Shown here piece by piece: positions 46,592 through 57,329 of a stretch of 64,000 nucleotides of DNA. A program made the position numbers and the translations under genes. The stretch's first letter is position 1. Every line of letters starts with the position of its first letter. The DNA comes from Sipunculus nudus (taxonomy: Eukaryota > Annelida > Sipuncula > Golfingiida > Sipunculidae): assembly GCA_026874595.1 (NCBI GenBank), contig CM049311.1:73596953-73660952 (forward strand). The letters run 5' to 3'. The notes below the pieces were generated by a model. That model had not been told where the DNA came from. It searched no databases and saw nothing but the letters and a program-made list of their open reading frames with translations.

Positions 46592-46695
46592 TATAGATGG
46601 AAAGAGTATACACAGAAAGTGGTTCACTGCCAGTGGGAACAACTTTTCTGTGTATACCCTTTCCATTTGTAAAACAATGAACCAGCATGGCTATT

Positions 46696-46767
<72 letters not shown>
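46292..46767. repeat. Cluster of (AT)n tracts with embedded inverted repeats
   Basis: TA runs at about 46300-46380, 46408-46457, 46556-46590 and 46706-46767. CCTTACGTGATTA (46351) and TTACATCACGTAAGG (46391-46406 region) form an inverted pair around one run. The 70-bp hairpin listed next lies between two others. Confidence 0.9.
46597..46666. other. 70-nt near-perfect hairpin
   Basis: ATGGAAAGAGTATACACAG on the left pairs with CTGTGTATACCCTTTCCAT on the right. The stem continues through AAAGTGGTTC/GGGAACAACTTT with small bulges, to CACTG and CAGTG around a single central C. Total length fits a pre-miRNA-like foldback but also a minimal MITE or a palindrome. It sits between two TA tracts. Confidence 0.7.
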
Positions 46768-46769
<2 letters not shown>

Positions 46770-47204
46770 TATCAGGAAAGATATTGCTCCTAAAACCTTG
46801 TTTACATTCAATTATTCGGCTCATATATTTCGAATTTTATTTGTGGTTAAGTGACTGTTTATGGCGTTCGTTATGTTGCGAACAATAACACCAACTCACA
46901 CCCACACATGAACCTGGATAAACGAATATCCTGCTCGGGCAATCAGTGCTATTTAGCAATTAATTTGTTCTTTCAAGTTACATTTTTTACCTATCGGGGG
47001 CCATCCTCATTACCGTTTTGATGTAAAAGTAAATTTTAGTTGAACTATAGAAATCTAATATATCTAATCTAGTATATTCTAATAAATACATGCCTCGCCT
47101 TTCACTGATTCGGCCCATATTCCCAGGTTCATTCGTGAATAAAAGACTGTTCTTTGATGACGATTCTTCATTGACCAATCCGCGAAGGGGCTGAACATTT
47201 CATT
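46768..47204. other. Non-coding gap
   Basis: No recognised feature. Confidence 0.4.
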
Positions 47205-47305
47205 AGATTCCGTTCACGACTGCATGAGTTATGTTTTTGAACAAACACAGACACAAACACACACGAATGGGTCCAAAGGCCTAACCTTTCCGGCGGAGGC
47301 AATTA
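47205..47305 (-). repeat. Dispersed repeat family D, partial inverted copy
   Basis: Minus strand reads GCCTCCGCCGGAAAGGTTAG, then CCATTCGTGTGTG, AAACATAACTCATGCAGTCG and GAACGGAATCT. These are the first third of the family D landmarks. Confidence 0.75.
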
Positions 47306-47689
47306 TTATTATGAATAAAGTCAGCCATACATTAGGGAATTTGTTGCATGCATGTTGCTCAACATGTTGCCTGAGTGTATGGCAAAATGTTTCACGTGCC
47401 CAGTGCTCTGCAACCTTTTTCAAGGAATAGAACCGGTTCTATTTTCATGCACATATTGCACGGTGTCGAGTTTCGTTTTCGCGTGCGAGCCAATAGAAAT
47501 TGGCTACGCTGTGCCAGAGCCCTCTTTATGGTAGGTTTTGTTAGAAAGTACATAAACATGATATACAATGATTGGTGTGATCTATTTCACGCCACAGTGG
47601 ACAGTCTTGTAGGACATGAGGAGTTGTAAAAAATGAGGAAAATATTCACAGCACGATCCTCGTCATTACTGAGCATGTCACTCAGACAT

Positions 47690-48420
47690 CTCTATAGCCT
47701 ATCTTACAGCCTAGCTTTCTCCGGCTCAAACACACCTCGGCCCAATTATGGTAGGTCCCAGTTTAAACGTCAGTCTGACCTCTTACTCAAAAAAGAGAGT
47801 GCCCACCTAGGACTGAACCTGGTAGATGTAAATTCTGTGGAATCATGGGGCATAGAGAATTTGAAAGTCGTATAAAGAAAAGACAAAGCCAGAGTAAGCC
47901 TAATGCGTTAACTGTTACACAGAGCGTGAATCCGGTAACAATGCCCAGTAACCCAGAGACTAAAGGTGTAAAAAACCCTGTCATTGAGAGCTTCCAGCCC
48001 TTTGTGTCAGACGGTTTTGTTCAGTTAGAGGGAAACCATTCAAAGAAGGCTCGTGTTAAAATCTTAAGAAATACCGGGGGAACACAAAGCCTCTTTGAGA
48101 TCTGTTTTAACCTTTTCTAAAGCGAGGTTCACGAGATGTTCGGTTCTAGTACAGGGTGTCAGTTCGGAATTCTTAGAAGTTCCATTACATAGAGTGAAAA
48201 TAAAGTCCGATTTAGTCTCTGAATTTGTAACAGTAGGGGTTTGTTCGACGTTGCCAGTAGGTGGCGTTTCACTCCTCCTAGTCAAAGATATCGAGTGAAA
48301 ATTGATCCAAGAATGTCAAAATTGCCGAGCCCTGAAAGGGACATAGACCTGCTCCAGCAGGAGTTTCCGGGCGTATTTTACAGGCTGTGTGGTGACTCGA
48401 GCTATGAGTAAAAAGGCAAG
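47690..48420 (+). pseudogene. Gag zinc knuckle and protease remnant
   Basis: RCKFCGIMGHREFESR at 47823 is a CCHC knuckle whose last Cys is Ser. About 75 codons on, VKILRNTGGTQSL (48055) is the protease active-site block with DTG changed to NTG. After a frameshift near 48100, VLVQGVSSEF, VPLHRVKIKSDLV and LPVGGVSLLLVKDIE (to 48298) match the rest of the protease. VTRAMSKKASLKPESS (48392) then leads toward the integrase. Loss of the catalytic Asp makes it inactive. Confidence 0.8.
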
Positions 48421-48659
48421 TCTGAAACCAGAGAGTTCTGTACTAGACCTATCGCAAACTTTAATTGCGCTTTCAAATGATGACGTCAGTGGCTAAAAGC
48501 CCAATATGCAATCAAATGTAAAATCGCCCGTAGATAATACATATGACCCTAGATACGAGTGCCCTGGATATTCCAAGGAGTAATAACGACTTGAAATCGC
48601 CTGATCAAAATGGTCAAAAATCGAAAGAGAAAGATAGGAGAGTTGAAATGCAGGACCTA

Positions 48660-49884
48660 GTATGAAAACTGATGATCATATTGAACTGCAAAAGAAAGAT
48701 CCTGATATTGCCTCCCTTAGAGAAATGCGTTAACTGAAGAGGAAGCAGATAAAGTTCCTAAATGTTTCACATTTCAGAACGATGTGTTGGTTTGGAAATA
48801 TAGACCTCCCACCATTCCGGCTAATGAATCATGGAAACACTTTATCAAATTGTAGTCCCCCTGAATATCTTCCAGCAATAATAAAATTTGTGCATGATCA
48901 CCCCATGGCTGGGCACCTGGGCTTCAGAAAACTAAACATAAAATTTTTCAAAACTTCTATTGGCCTAAAATGAAAGGAGACGAAGCTCATTATTTTAAAA
49001 CATGTCAAGTGTCTCAAGTGATTGGTAAACCAGCCCACCAAGTTGGTCCTGCCCCACTCTTACCCATACTAGCTACACATGATACGTTCGAGTCCGTAAT
49101 ATTAGATTGTATTGTATCCCTACGGAAAACTAAACATGGTAATGAATATATCTTAATTATCCTGTATGTAGCAACCAGAATTCAAGAGGTGATTTCTCTC
49201 AGAACAATATCAACAAAGAAAATTGTTGAAGCTCTGATTAAATGTTTTACCACTTTTGGGTTACTTAAAACCATACAAACTGAACAGGGTTTAAATTTCA
49301 TGTCAAATATAATTGCTCAGGTCGTGGCAGAATAAGGTATAAAACATAACAAATCTAGTGCACACCATCCTTTGAGTCAAGGGGCGCTAGAGCGATTTCA
49401 TCAAACCCTCAAAAACATGATTAGAGCTTATTGACTTGATACTGGAAACCAGTGGGATGAGGGTTTAACCATTTTGATATTTGCAGCCAGAGATGCTGTA
49501 CAAGAACAGTCTGTTAAAATATGTTCAGGATTTAAGAATAAATTAAGTAGAGTAAATGAAATGGCCCACGAACACTTAAAGAATTCTCAAAAGTGTGGTA
49601 TGACAAAAAAGACCACAAAACGAGAGTTCCAGCTAGGTGATAAACTTTCGGCATTAATGCCAACGCCAGGGCAACCCCTACAAGCGATATATGTAGGTCC
49701 ATATAAAGTAGTAGAGAAGAGATCTGATTTGAACTTTGTGATTGATACTCCTGATCGCATGAAGTCCCAACATTTCTGTCATATAAACATGTTGAAAGAA
49801 TATCATGACAGATTGTCGGAAGTATCTCCACCTACAACTCAAACAAATTTGGTACTCATCAAAGAAAAGGAGAAGAATAATTAA
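48660..49884 (+). pseudogene. Integrase remnant with GPY module
   Basis: Zinc-binding region: VHDHPMAGHLG (H...H) and TCQVSQVIGKP (48998), where the second Cys of CxxC is Ser. Catalytic core: ILDCIV (first Asp, 49103), then IQTEQGLNF where the second Asp is Glu (49279), then QGALERFHQTLKN with the Glu intact (49380). The C-terminal part has GPYKVVEK (49699) and CHINMLKEY. A stop after VVAE splits the core. Integrase inserts the cDNA copy into the host chromosome; this one lacks a full DDE triad. Confidence 0.85.
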
Positions 49885-49893
49885 GATGTTTTC

Positions 49894-50855
49894 ATGAACA
49901 AAACTGAATATCCTATAAAATTAAATAACTCTGATATTTTGAATAATTTGGATCAGAAATTGTCACATTTGGATTTCGAGCAGTTATCAGAGTTAAAAGA
50001 AATCATTCTAAATTGTGCCTCTCTTTGTCCGGATGTCCCAAGTAGAACAAACGTACTACAACATGATGTAGACATGGCACAATATAGGGCAAGTCCCCAA
50101 AAGTTACAAACTATTTTTAAAGAAATAAAGTATATGATGGATAATTAATATCTTTGAGAATAGTAGTAGTGCTTGGAGTTCCCCATGTTTATTGGTCAAG
50201 AAACCTGATATGACTTACAGGTTTTGTACGGATAACCGAAAAGTTAAAAATGTAACAAGAACAGATACTTATCCTTTGCCTAGGATAGAAGAGTGTATTG
50301 ATAGGATTGGATCTGCTAAATATATTAGCAAATTTGATTTGTTGAAAGGCTATACAAATATCCCCTTTTGTAACACCAAATGGTTCATACCAATACAAAG
50401 TCATGACCTTCGGAATGAAAAATGCACCATCTTGCTTTATGAGACTGATGAACTGTCTATTGTTTGGATCAGATAACTGCAGTTGTTATATTGATGATGC
50501 CATTGTGTACAACCAAACATGGGAAGACCATAACCAAAGTCTGTTAGACCTCTTTGCAAGGTTAGATAAAGCTAGGTTAACAGTTAACCTGACCAAAAGT
50601 GACTTTCGGATTGCCACAGTTACATATTTAAGGCACGAGTTAGGTCAAGGTTGTGTTAAACCAATTACCAGCAAAGTGTCTGCTATTGTAGAATTTCCAG
50701 TTTCTACAAACCGTAAGGAACTGATGCGATTCTTAGGAAATGGACTTAGGACTGGTTATTACAGAAAATTATGTCAGAAATATGCAGAGGTAGTAAGTCC
50801 ACTTACAGAATTTTTTAAAAGAACAAATAATTTCACTGGGATGAAAAATTTCTAA
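49894..50855 (+). pseudogene. Reverse transcriptase remnant
   Basis: A linker (49894-50148) contains CPDVPSRTNVLQHDVDMAQY, the usual lead-in to gypsy RT. RT follows in three frames: AWSSPCLLVKKPDMTYRFC (50170-50225), KYISKFDLLKGYTNIPF (motif A, 50320), MTFGMKNAPSCFMRL (50403), SCYIDDAIVY with the catalytic YIDD intact (50483), and KELMRFLGNGLRTGYYRKL (50718). Stops occur near 50146 and after motif A. It lies downstream of integrase, which is the notable point. Confidence 0.87.
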
Positions 50856-51294
50856 GTGCTTTTGAAAGAGCAAGGAAATATTACAAAGTACACCTGTATT
50901 ACTGTCTCCAAATTTGGATAAACCATTCTCACTCATGACAGATGCCAGCGATCTCGATGTAGGCGCTGTGCTTATTCAAGAAGGTGACCGTGATATAGGT
51001 CATCCAGTTTGTGACCACTCAAGAAATTCCTCTTTCATCAAAAGAATTATTCCACTATTGAGAAGGAAACTCTTTCATAATTGAGCACTTTGAAGTATAC
51101 TTAAGCTCTACTCCTTATCATATCACTGTTTATACTGATCATAATCCAATCACGTTTCTTCTTGAGATGAAGAATAATAATCAAAGACGGATAAGACTGA
51201 GCATACATTTGTCAGAATTAAACTATGTAATTAAGCATATCAAAGTCTCGATAACATAATCGCTGACACGTTATCGAGATGTCATGAATTATGA
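50856..51294 (+). pseudogene. RNase H remnant and end of polyprotein
   Basis: SPNLDKPFSLMTDASDLDVG (50900) holds the first RNase H Asp. YSTIEKETLS (51049) and VYTDHNPITFL (51129) are the later motifs, then DNIIADTLSRCHEL and the stop (51250-51294). Several frameshifts interrupt it. Confidence 0.8.
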
Positions 51295-51500
51295 CATGAT
51301 TGTCTCATGTTATAATCTCAAAAGTAGATTTGCTCTGTCCTAATGTGTATTTTGACCTACTCAAAAGTAGGTTTGTTATGTCTTAATGTGTATTTTGATG
51401 ATAATGATGATTTTTCGAGCGTTGTGCTTTGATAAAAACAATGATTCACAATTTATAAGATTGTACTTTAATCGTGTCTTGATCTCCTTACCGTCTGTCT

Positions 51501-51519
51501 TTTAAGGGGGGGGGGGGCA
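51501..51519 (+). other. Polypurine tract of the Gmr1-like element
   Basis: TTTTAAGGGGGGGGGGGG-type run followed by CA and then the 3' LTR start. It primes plus-strand DNA synthesis in LTR elements. Confidence 0.7.
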
Positions 51520-52152
51520 TGTTGTGGACCCCTTTGTATCGCACGAATTTTCCTCTTCTGCATGGACGCCGTGGTGTTGTGAACTTCTGCAGCCGCACCC
51601 GTATTGTTCTTCTGGATCGCCCCCTCCTTATTAGAACGCCGTCCGCTTGATAATCACCTGTTAATTTTGTCACGGGACTCGCCCTATTGACGATCAACTT
51701 ATTTTTGTCCCTGCCAAGGGACTGGCTCTGTTGTGGACACAGAACAATTATAACTATTGAGTATAGTCGCTGACTCGCTGCCTTATTAAAATAAAACCAC
51801 TTTGACGCATTTTACCGCTTTTTACGAGTCCTTGATTATCCATGTATATGGATAAGTACTCTTCAGAAGGACTTTTGTTAATCGCATACCTCCTTGTGTT
51901 ACTATTGACCAGAGAATCTTCAGTTGAACATTTTGACTTCAGGTAAGTATTAATTTAGTTGCAGCTATTTCAAGAGACTTTGTTTAGTTTTCGTTATACA
52001 TTAACTCTTTGATTATTTTGTATTGTAAATATTGTTTATATATTAATATAGCACCATTTTTGCACTTAAACTTTGTGTGTTTATCTGAGAATGTGTTTGA
52101 GGTTTTGTGTTATAGTTCGGCCAATTAGATTTGCCGTGTGAAAGAGAACCTT

Positions 52153-52156
<4 letters not shown>
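51520..52156 (+). mobile_element. 3' LTR of the Gmr1-like element
   Basis: Begins TGTTGTGGACCCC directly after the polypurine tract and can be closed at AACCTTAACA, giving TGTT...AACA inverted ends. AAAATAAAACC near 51790 could be the polyadenylation signal. TGTTGTGGAC recurs at 51730. The right boundary rests only on the end motif, because no second LTR is in the window. Confidence 0.6.

Positions 52157-52157
<1 letters not shown>

Positions 52158-52195
<38 letters not shown>
52158..52195. repeat. (AT)n microsatellite
   Basis: 38 bp of TA, directly against the LTR end. Confidence 0.95.
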
Positions 52196-52198
<3 letters not shown>

Positions 52199-52989
52199 CG
52201 TCTTTGAGCATACATTTAGCTTTCTTTTACATTCTTATTGTATAAATAACTCTACTCAAGCACCTATTAATCTCTCGGACTTTTTTTTATTTGGTTAAGG
52301 TGATTAAATTCAGTCACAGTTGGTTATTTAAAACCATATTTTCATATAAAAAAAACTGCACCATCTCCCGAAGAATAAAGTTAAATTATCATCTTTAAAG
52401 CAACTTTAGGGTTAAATTTTGTGTTTCTCGACTACTGTTTTCCGATGGGGCTTCTTAAGACTTGACGGCTTATCTTTGAGGTGCGCAAGACTGAAAGATT
52501 ACTCATAATTCACTGCACGCAGTACAGCATTGGCAGGCGATGGCAATAACTTCTAAAAATATTATTTTAATGCAGAACCTGGAATCATAATCATTGTACT
52601 TCCATTTGAAGTAGACCTAGCCCAGAGTCGCCAGCTTTGTTTAACTACCATGATTTATTTCAGTGGTCCCAAATTATCAGTTTTCCTTCTTAAATAAAGC
52701 TTTTTAGAAGAGATTTTGTCATTTACTTCTGATGGCTCGTGTGATAAAAGTCTTTCTTCAAGAAAAATTGAGTTTCTTTGTATTCCTTAGGTAATATCTG
52801 TCGGCATGTGTATGGGGAAAAAACTGTCGAATACGTATCAATTCTTGTCAAAGATGCCAGTACAAGGTTCTCTCCTTAACGATAAATTGGATATCCCGGT
52901 CATCCTATCTTTTGTGACACGTGATAAGAAAACAAAGACATGTTTTTACAAATGGGCGGGGAGAATAGTTGATAAGGCACTGGAATTGA
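52196..52989. other. Non-coding gap
   Basis: No feature recognised. Confidence 0.4.
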
Positions 52990-53395
52990 AGGTACCCGGC
53001 TCTCAAAGGCAATCTGTTGCCCCCCCCCCCCGCTCCTCCCGCCGACAGGATATGCTTTCATCCCCGTTCCTGTATGTGTTTGTTGGTGTTCGTTCAAAAC
53101 ATAACTCACGCAGTCAGGAACGGAATATCATGAAATTTTCAGGGATATTTTGGGAATAGCCAAAAGAAGAATCTATTGGATTTTGGTTTGGATCCAGCAT
53201 ATGATTGAGAGTCAGAAACCTCATCAAAGAATATTCACAAATGTAAATTAAGTCACCAAAGCATGAAATGAACTTGCGAATGAAATGAACTTGGTGAATA
53301 AATGAATGCGTACACTGGTTTGGGAGCATTAAATAATAGGGACCCACACACACATTACGGAAGCTTATATTCCTTAGAATGCAAATTTCTAGTTC
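52990..53395 (+). repeat. Dispersed repeat family D, copy 2
   Basis: GGATATGCTTTCATCCCCGT, AAACATAACTCACGCAGTCA, TTTTGGGAATAGCC, TTGGATCCAGCATATGAT, AAAGAATATTCACAAATG, GTGAATAAATGAATGCG and ATGCAAATTTCTAGTT follow in family order. A C10 run lies at 53021. Confidence 0.85.
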
Positions 53396-54025
53396 AGGAT
53401 AATACCTCAGATTCGCTGGGTTTTTTTGCTAAATAAATACATATAATTTCATAAACTATCTTTATCCATCTATTAAGAGTGCTATATGTCATTAGATTAC
53501 CGCTTTAAAAAAAGAGAGGTATATAAAAGTTTATTACAGCTGCTCTCTTATTGCTTGAGTTGACAGTCTTATAAAAGGCTTCACTGTCATGAAGTTGTGA
53601 AAAAAGCATGGAGAAAGTAATAGATCAACGAGACATTTTGAGCTGTTTTCTTACCAAATTGGGTTGAAATGTCATTCAGTAAGTTATTTACCTTGCGTTA
53701 TCATTAGGGATAGGTTTCCGTCAGCCTATTCAAGTACAATACCTATTGCGATATACTTCAAGCGATGCAAGATACGTAATGGCGCAACGCTTCATTTTAC
53801 TTTGTATATAATTTCTATTTAAAAGCTCTGTGGATAAAATAATTTTGTCGACAATATAAAGGAGACCATATAATACTTGTCTATCATTGTCATGGAAGCA
53901 CCGAGAATTGTATATACGTTGCTCGTCCAGTCAACTATGCTTGATCTTATTTTAGTTTTTAAATGTCGGTATAACAAATAACAAGAGCACTGCAAACGTG
54001 CAAAATACGCCCGTCGTGTATCTGG
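53396..54025. other. Non-coding gap
   Basis: CAAGAGCACTGCAAACGTGC at 53981 introduces the tandem block that follows; otherwise nothing recognised. Confidence 0.4.
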
Positions 54026-54560
54026 TGACCTCTGACCTCATTAAATATGCGTGAAATTTGATGAGGTTATTTAGGTGAGAAACTCTATTGTTAATATGTA
54101 TAATGAGTTTCATTAAAATCCACAGAGGTGTCTCCAAAGCGGGGTGACCTCTGACCTCATTAAATATGCGTGGATTTAGCTTATAATCGACACTTTATTG
54201 GTTAATATTCCTGATGAGTTTTATCAAAATCCTTCATATTTTTCATATGTTAGCGTTGCGACAAGAAGGTAGCATCATAATGACACTGCATAGCAGCCTG
54301 AAAACCTCTGACCTCATTAAATATGTGTGAGATCTGCTGAGAGGTTAATAAATTAGAAAATCTATTCGTAAATATGTATATTGAGTTTCATGAAAATCTA
54401 TGGTTTTTTTTTTTAATTTAGCCTCAAAAGTGCGATGACCTCTGACCTCGTTAAATATGCATTGATTTTGCTGGAATTTGAACTAAGGCGAGATATTTTA
54501 TTGATTAGCTTGATTAAAAGTAGTCTAGTGACCCATGACCTTATTTAATATGTGTCCCAG
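54026..54560 (+). repeat. Irregular tandem repeat with DR1 motif, 5 units
   Basis: The core TGACCTCTGACCTCATTAAA (or variant) occurs at 54026, 54145, about 54302, 54436 and 54529. Spacing varies (119, 157, 134, 93 bp). After the core each unit has AGAAA-TCTAT, GTTAATATG and GAGTTTCAT-AAAATCC. Divergence is moderate, so the array is old. Confidence 0.9.
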
Positions 54561-54954
54561 ATACACACCTATATCCCTAAAAACCTTATTAAACCGTGAC
54601 AAGATGATCTCTGATTTGGAGATCCTCGAATGATATCAGCGCCAACGTCTCAAATCGATATGTTCTCGAGAGAACTTGTAGAGATCCACTGTAATTAATC
54701 ATCGCAATACGGGCCATTCAAAATTTGTCAAACTCTTCTTTCTTTGACTGCAGAACTTTGAAAGTCTCAGAAAAAATACCTCTCTGATTGATTTTTACAG
54801 TTAAACCACGTAAAATAACCGTCCTAGCAGGCAGAAAATTTTTGTTCCTGTTGATTTTTTTTTGGCAAAACAAAGCTTAGAAAAGCTTTCCATTTCATTG
54901 ATATAAGCTTTCTTTTTAATGTTTTATGAAAGTGAATTTAGGGGGGACGTGATA

Positions 54955-55140
54955 TTTAAGGAGGTAGCATAGTGATAAAGCGATGGATTTCTGATACAAA
55001 GGTTCAGGATTCTTTCTCCGCCTCTGCTTGGGGGCAAAGAGCTTTCTATAGAGCGCCAGAGGCTTACTATAATATCTATTTAACTATAGTTAACTGGACC
55101 CCACCTAACCAAGGGCGTGAAACTTCTAAAGTCGAAAAGG
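54955..55140 (+). mobile_element. tRNA-derived SINE fragment
   Basis: TAGCATAGTGATAAAGCG (54966) is A-box-like, and GGTTCAGGATTC (55001) is a B box with a one-base insertion, 35 bp on. The following CTCTGCTTGGGGGC and GAGCGCCAGAGGC are tRNA-unrelated. 5' end near 54958. Confidence 0.5.
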
Positions 55141-55733
55141 CTTGATAATTAGATGCCACCCATACCATGTCTTTCCTCCTCCTTTTTATTCAATGGAGTG
55201 CGTTACCGACAATTGTAAAAACTGAAAATGTAATAGCGAGAAGTCTGCGTGATTGATTGCGAAGCAGTCTCTTAAGAAAAACATTATTTTCTGGAATCAG
55301 CAAGGAAAAAAATATGCAAAGAACCCTAAAACATGGTGACGTGACATCTCCTTCCTGAAGCTGTTATTCTTATTGCCCCGTGAACGGTTTGGGGGGGGGG
55401 GGGGGGGACTAATAAAACAAGTGACCCATGGGTCATGACGCTCAGCTGACTGGGAAGAGATTCGCAAAAGGAAATTTTATCATTAGAATGGTAGTATATA
55501 CCCATTCAACTGAAGCATCAAACAGATTAACCAACAGGCCAAGATTTAGTCTGTATTTATATATCTCAAAAATAGAGAAAAATGTGTAAACTTTTAAAAC
55601 TAGAATACGGGTAACCGACAAGTGACTACATGTATCTGCCAAAATCGGATAGTGAGGCATGGATTGAGTGGCAAGGGGAAATAGAGTGAGGTATGTTGCA
55701 TATTAGCATGGATGTCTGCAGCCTAAATGTGTA
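55141..55733. other. Non-coding gap
   Basis: A G17 run lies at 55391-55407. No gene. Confidence 0.4.
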
Positions 55734-56390
55734 TGTAGGTTGTGCCACCTACCACAAATCCAGAAAGCTGTCCAAGTTGTATACACCTGCAAAATTTTAG
55801 GCAGAAAAGTCAAACCACTACATGTATATGAGCGATTTTTGCCCATGGCAGACAAACAGACAAACACTGTGCAAAAATCTTTGCAGGTAACCCCTCCAGT
55901 TTTGTGTATGATAAAGACCTATGTGAGATCTAAACACATGCACAATTTTGGCCCAATCGGTCAAATGGTTCCTGAGATATGAGCTTGGATGTGTGCAGCG
56001 TTAACTAGAATGTAGGTGGCGCCACCTGTCATAAAATCAAGAAAGCTGTCCACGATGTATAAACCTGCAAAATTTTAGGCAGTTATGTCGAACCACTACA
56101 GAGAAATGAGTGATTTTAGGCCACGGCAGACTAACAGACAGACGCTGTGCAAACATTGTTACAGGTGGCGCCACCATTTTTTGTGTATGTTACAGAGCTA
56201 TCAAAGGGCTACATTTGTATAAATTTTATTTCCTGATCGGTCAAACGGTTCCCAAGATATAAGCTTGGATGTCATCAGCGTGAACGTGAACGTAGGTGGC
56301 GCCACCTGTCATAAAATCAAGAAAGCTATCCTGGATGTATATACGCATGACGAATTTCAGGTGAATTAGTCAATTCACTGCAGAGATATG
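55734..56390 (+). repeat. ~280-bp tandem repeat with GGTGGCGCCACC
   Basis: Units start with TGTAGGTGGCGCCACC or a variant at 55734, 56011 and 56291. A second GGTGGCGCCACC lies halfway (56164 and 56445). CAAGAAAGCTGTCC, AACCACTACA and GGTCAAACGGTTCC recur in order. It runs straight into the duplicated 460-bp block. Confidence 0.88.
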
Positions 56391-57308
56391 AGTGATTTTA
56401 ACCCAAAGCAGATGAACAGATGGACACTGTGCAAACATGGTTACAGGTGGCGCCACCATTTTTTGTGTATGTTATAAAGCAATCCAAGGGCTACATTTGT
56501 ATCAATTTTATTTCCTGATCGGTCAAACGGTTCCCGAGATATGAGGGTTTATGAGTGGAAACAGACCCACAAATGGACACTGGATAGAGAGGAAAGGTCA
56601 GAGGTCAACGCAAATTGGTTAGGCACCAGTTCACATGTGACCCGATAATAGGTGTAAGTTTGGGAAAAATCGGTCCATTAGTCTCCGAGGAGCTCTCTGG
56701 AAACGAACGCCGCCGCGGTGGAAGAACTCGGTCAAAAACATAGTATCCGCAAAACTTCGTTTTGGCGGATACAAAAATACAGGTGGCTCCACCAGTCTGC
56801 AGAAACTAATAAAAACACTTAATGGTCAATATCCATGCAAAAAATCATATGAGTGATTTTAACCCAAGGCAGATGAACAGATGGACACTGTGCAAACATG
56901 GTTACAGGTGGCGCCACCATTTTTGTGTATGTTATAAAGCAATCCAAGGGCTACATTTGTATCAATTTTATTTCCTGATCGGTCAAACGGTTCCCGAGAT
57001 ATGAGGGTTTATGAGTGGAAACAGACCCACAAATGGACACTGGATAGAGAGGAAAGGTCAGAGGTCAACGCAAATTGGTTAGGCACCAGTTCACATGTGA
57101 CCCGATAATAGGTGTAAGTTTGGGAAAAATCGGTCCATTAGTCTCCGAGGAGCTCTCTGGAAACGAACGCCGCCGCGGTGGAAGAACTCGGTCAAAAACA
57201 TAGTATCCGCAAAACTTCGTTTTGGCGGATACAAAAATACAGGTGGCTCCACCAGTCTGCAGAAACTAATAAAAACACTTAATGGTCAATATCCATGCAA
57301 AAAAATCA
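56388..57308 (+). repeat. Near-identical 460-bp tandem duplication
   Basis: 56388-56848 and 56849-57308 match almost base for base. The only differences I found are one A/G (ACCCAAAGC versus ACCCAAGGC) and one T in a T run (offset 461 changes to 460). Each copy holds GGTGGCGCCACC, a DR1 site (56595-56607 and 57055-57067) and GCCGCCGCGGTGG. The join point AAAAATCAT joins to GAGTGATTTTAA. Confidence 0.97.
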
Positions 57309-57329
57309 TGGTGATCTCTGCATTAGTTG

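Larger units (their letters stand above)
47560..51294 (+). pseudogene. Ty3/gypsy-type polyprotein remnant, Gmr1-like order (INT before RT)
   Basis: One decayed element reads, 5' to 3': end of Gag with a zinc knuckle, aspartic protease, integrase, linker, reverse transcriptase, RNase H. It ends DTLSRCHEL-stop at 51294. The domains are sequence-type Ty3/gypsy, but integrase precedes RT, as in Ty1/copia elements and in the known Gmr1 subgroup of gypsy elements. Joins between domains carry continuous polyprotein-like sequence, which argues against a rearrangement. At least ten stops or frameshifts, and lost catalytic residues, show it cannot move. The 5' LTR and most of Gag are missing. A 3' LTR follows. 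Confidence 0.88.

Noticed and set aside
47224-47430. Frame starting MSYVFEQTQTQ as a coding sequence
   Set aside because: It is the inverted partial copy of family D; the same reading occurs at 52900-53109 on the other strand.
49894-50855. Integrase-before-RT order as a result of two tandem broken elements
   Set aside because: Considered, but the integrase C-terminus, the linker and the RT follow without LTR or foreign sequence, and the protease leads directly to the integrase. A native order is more likely.
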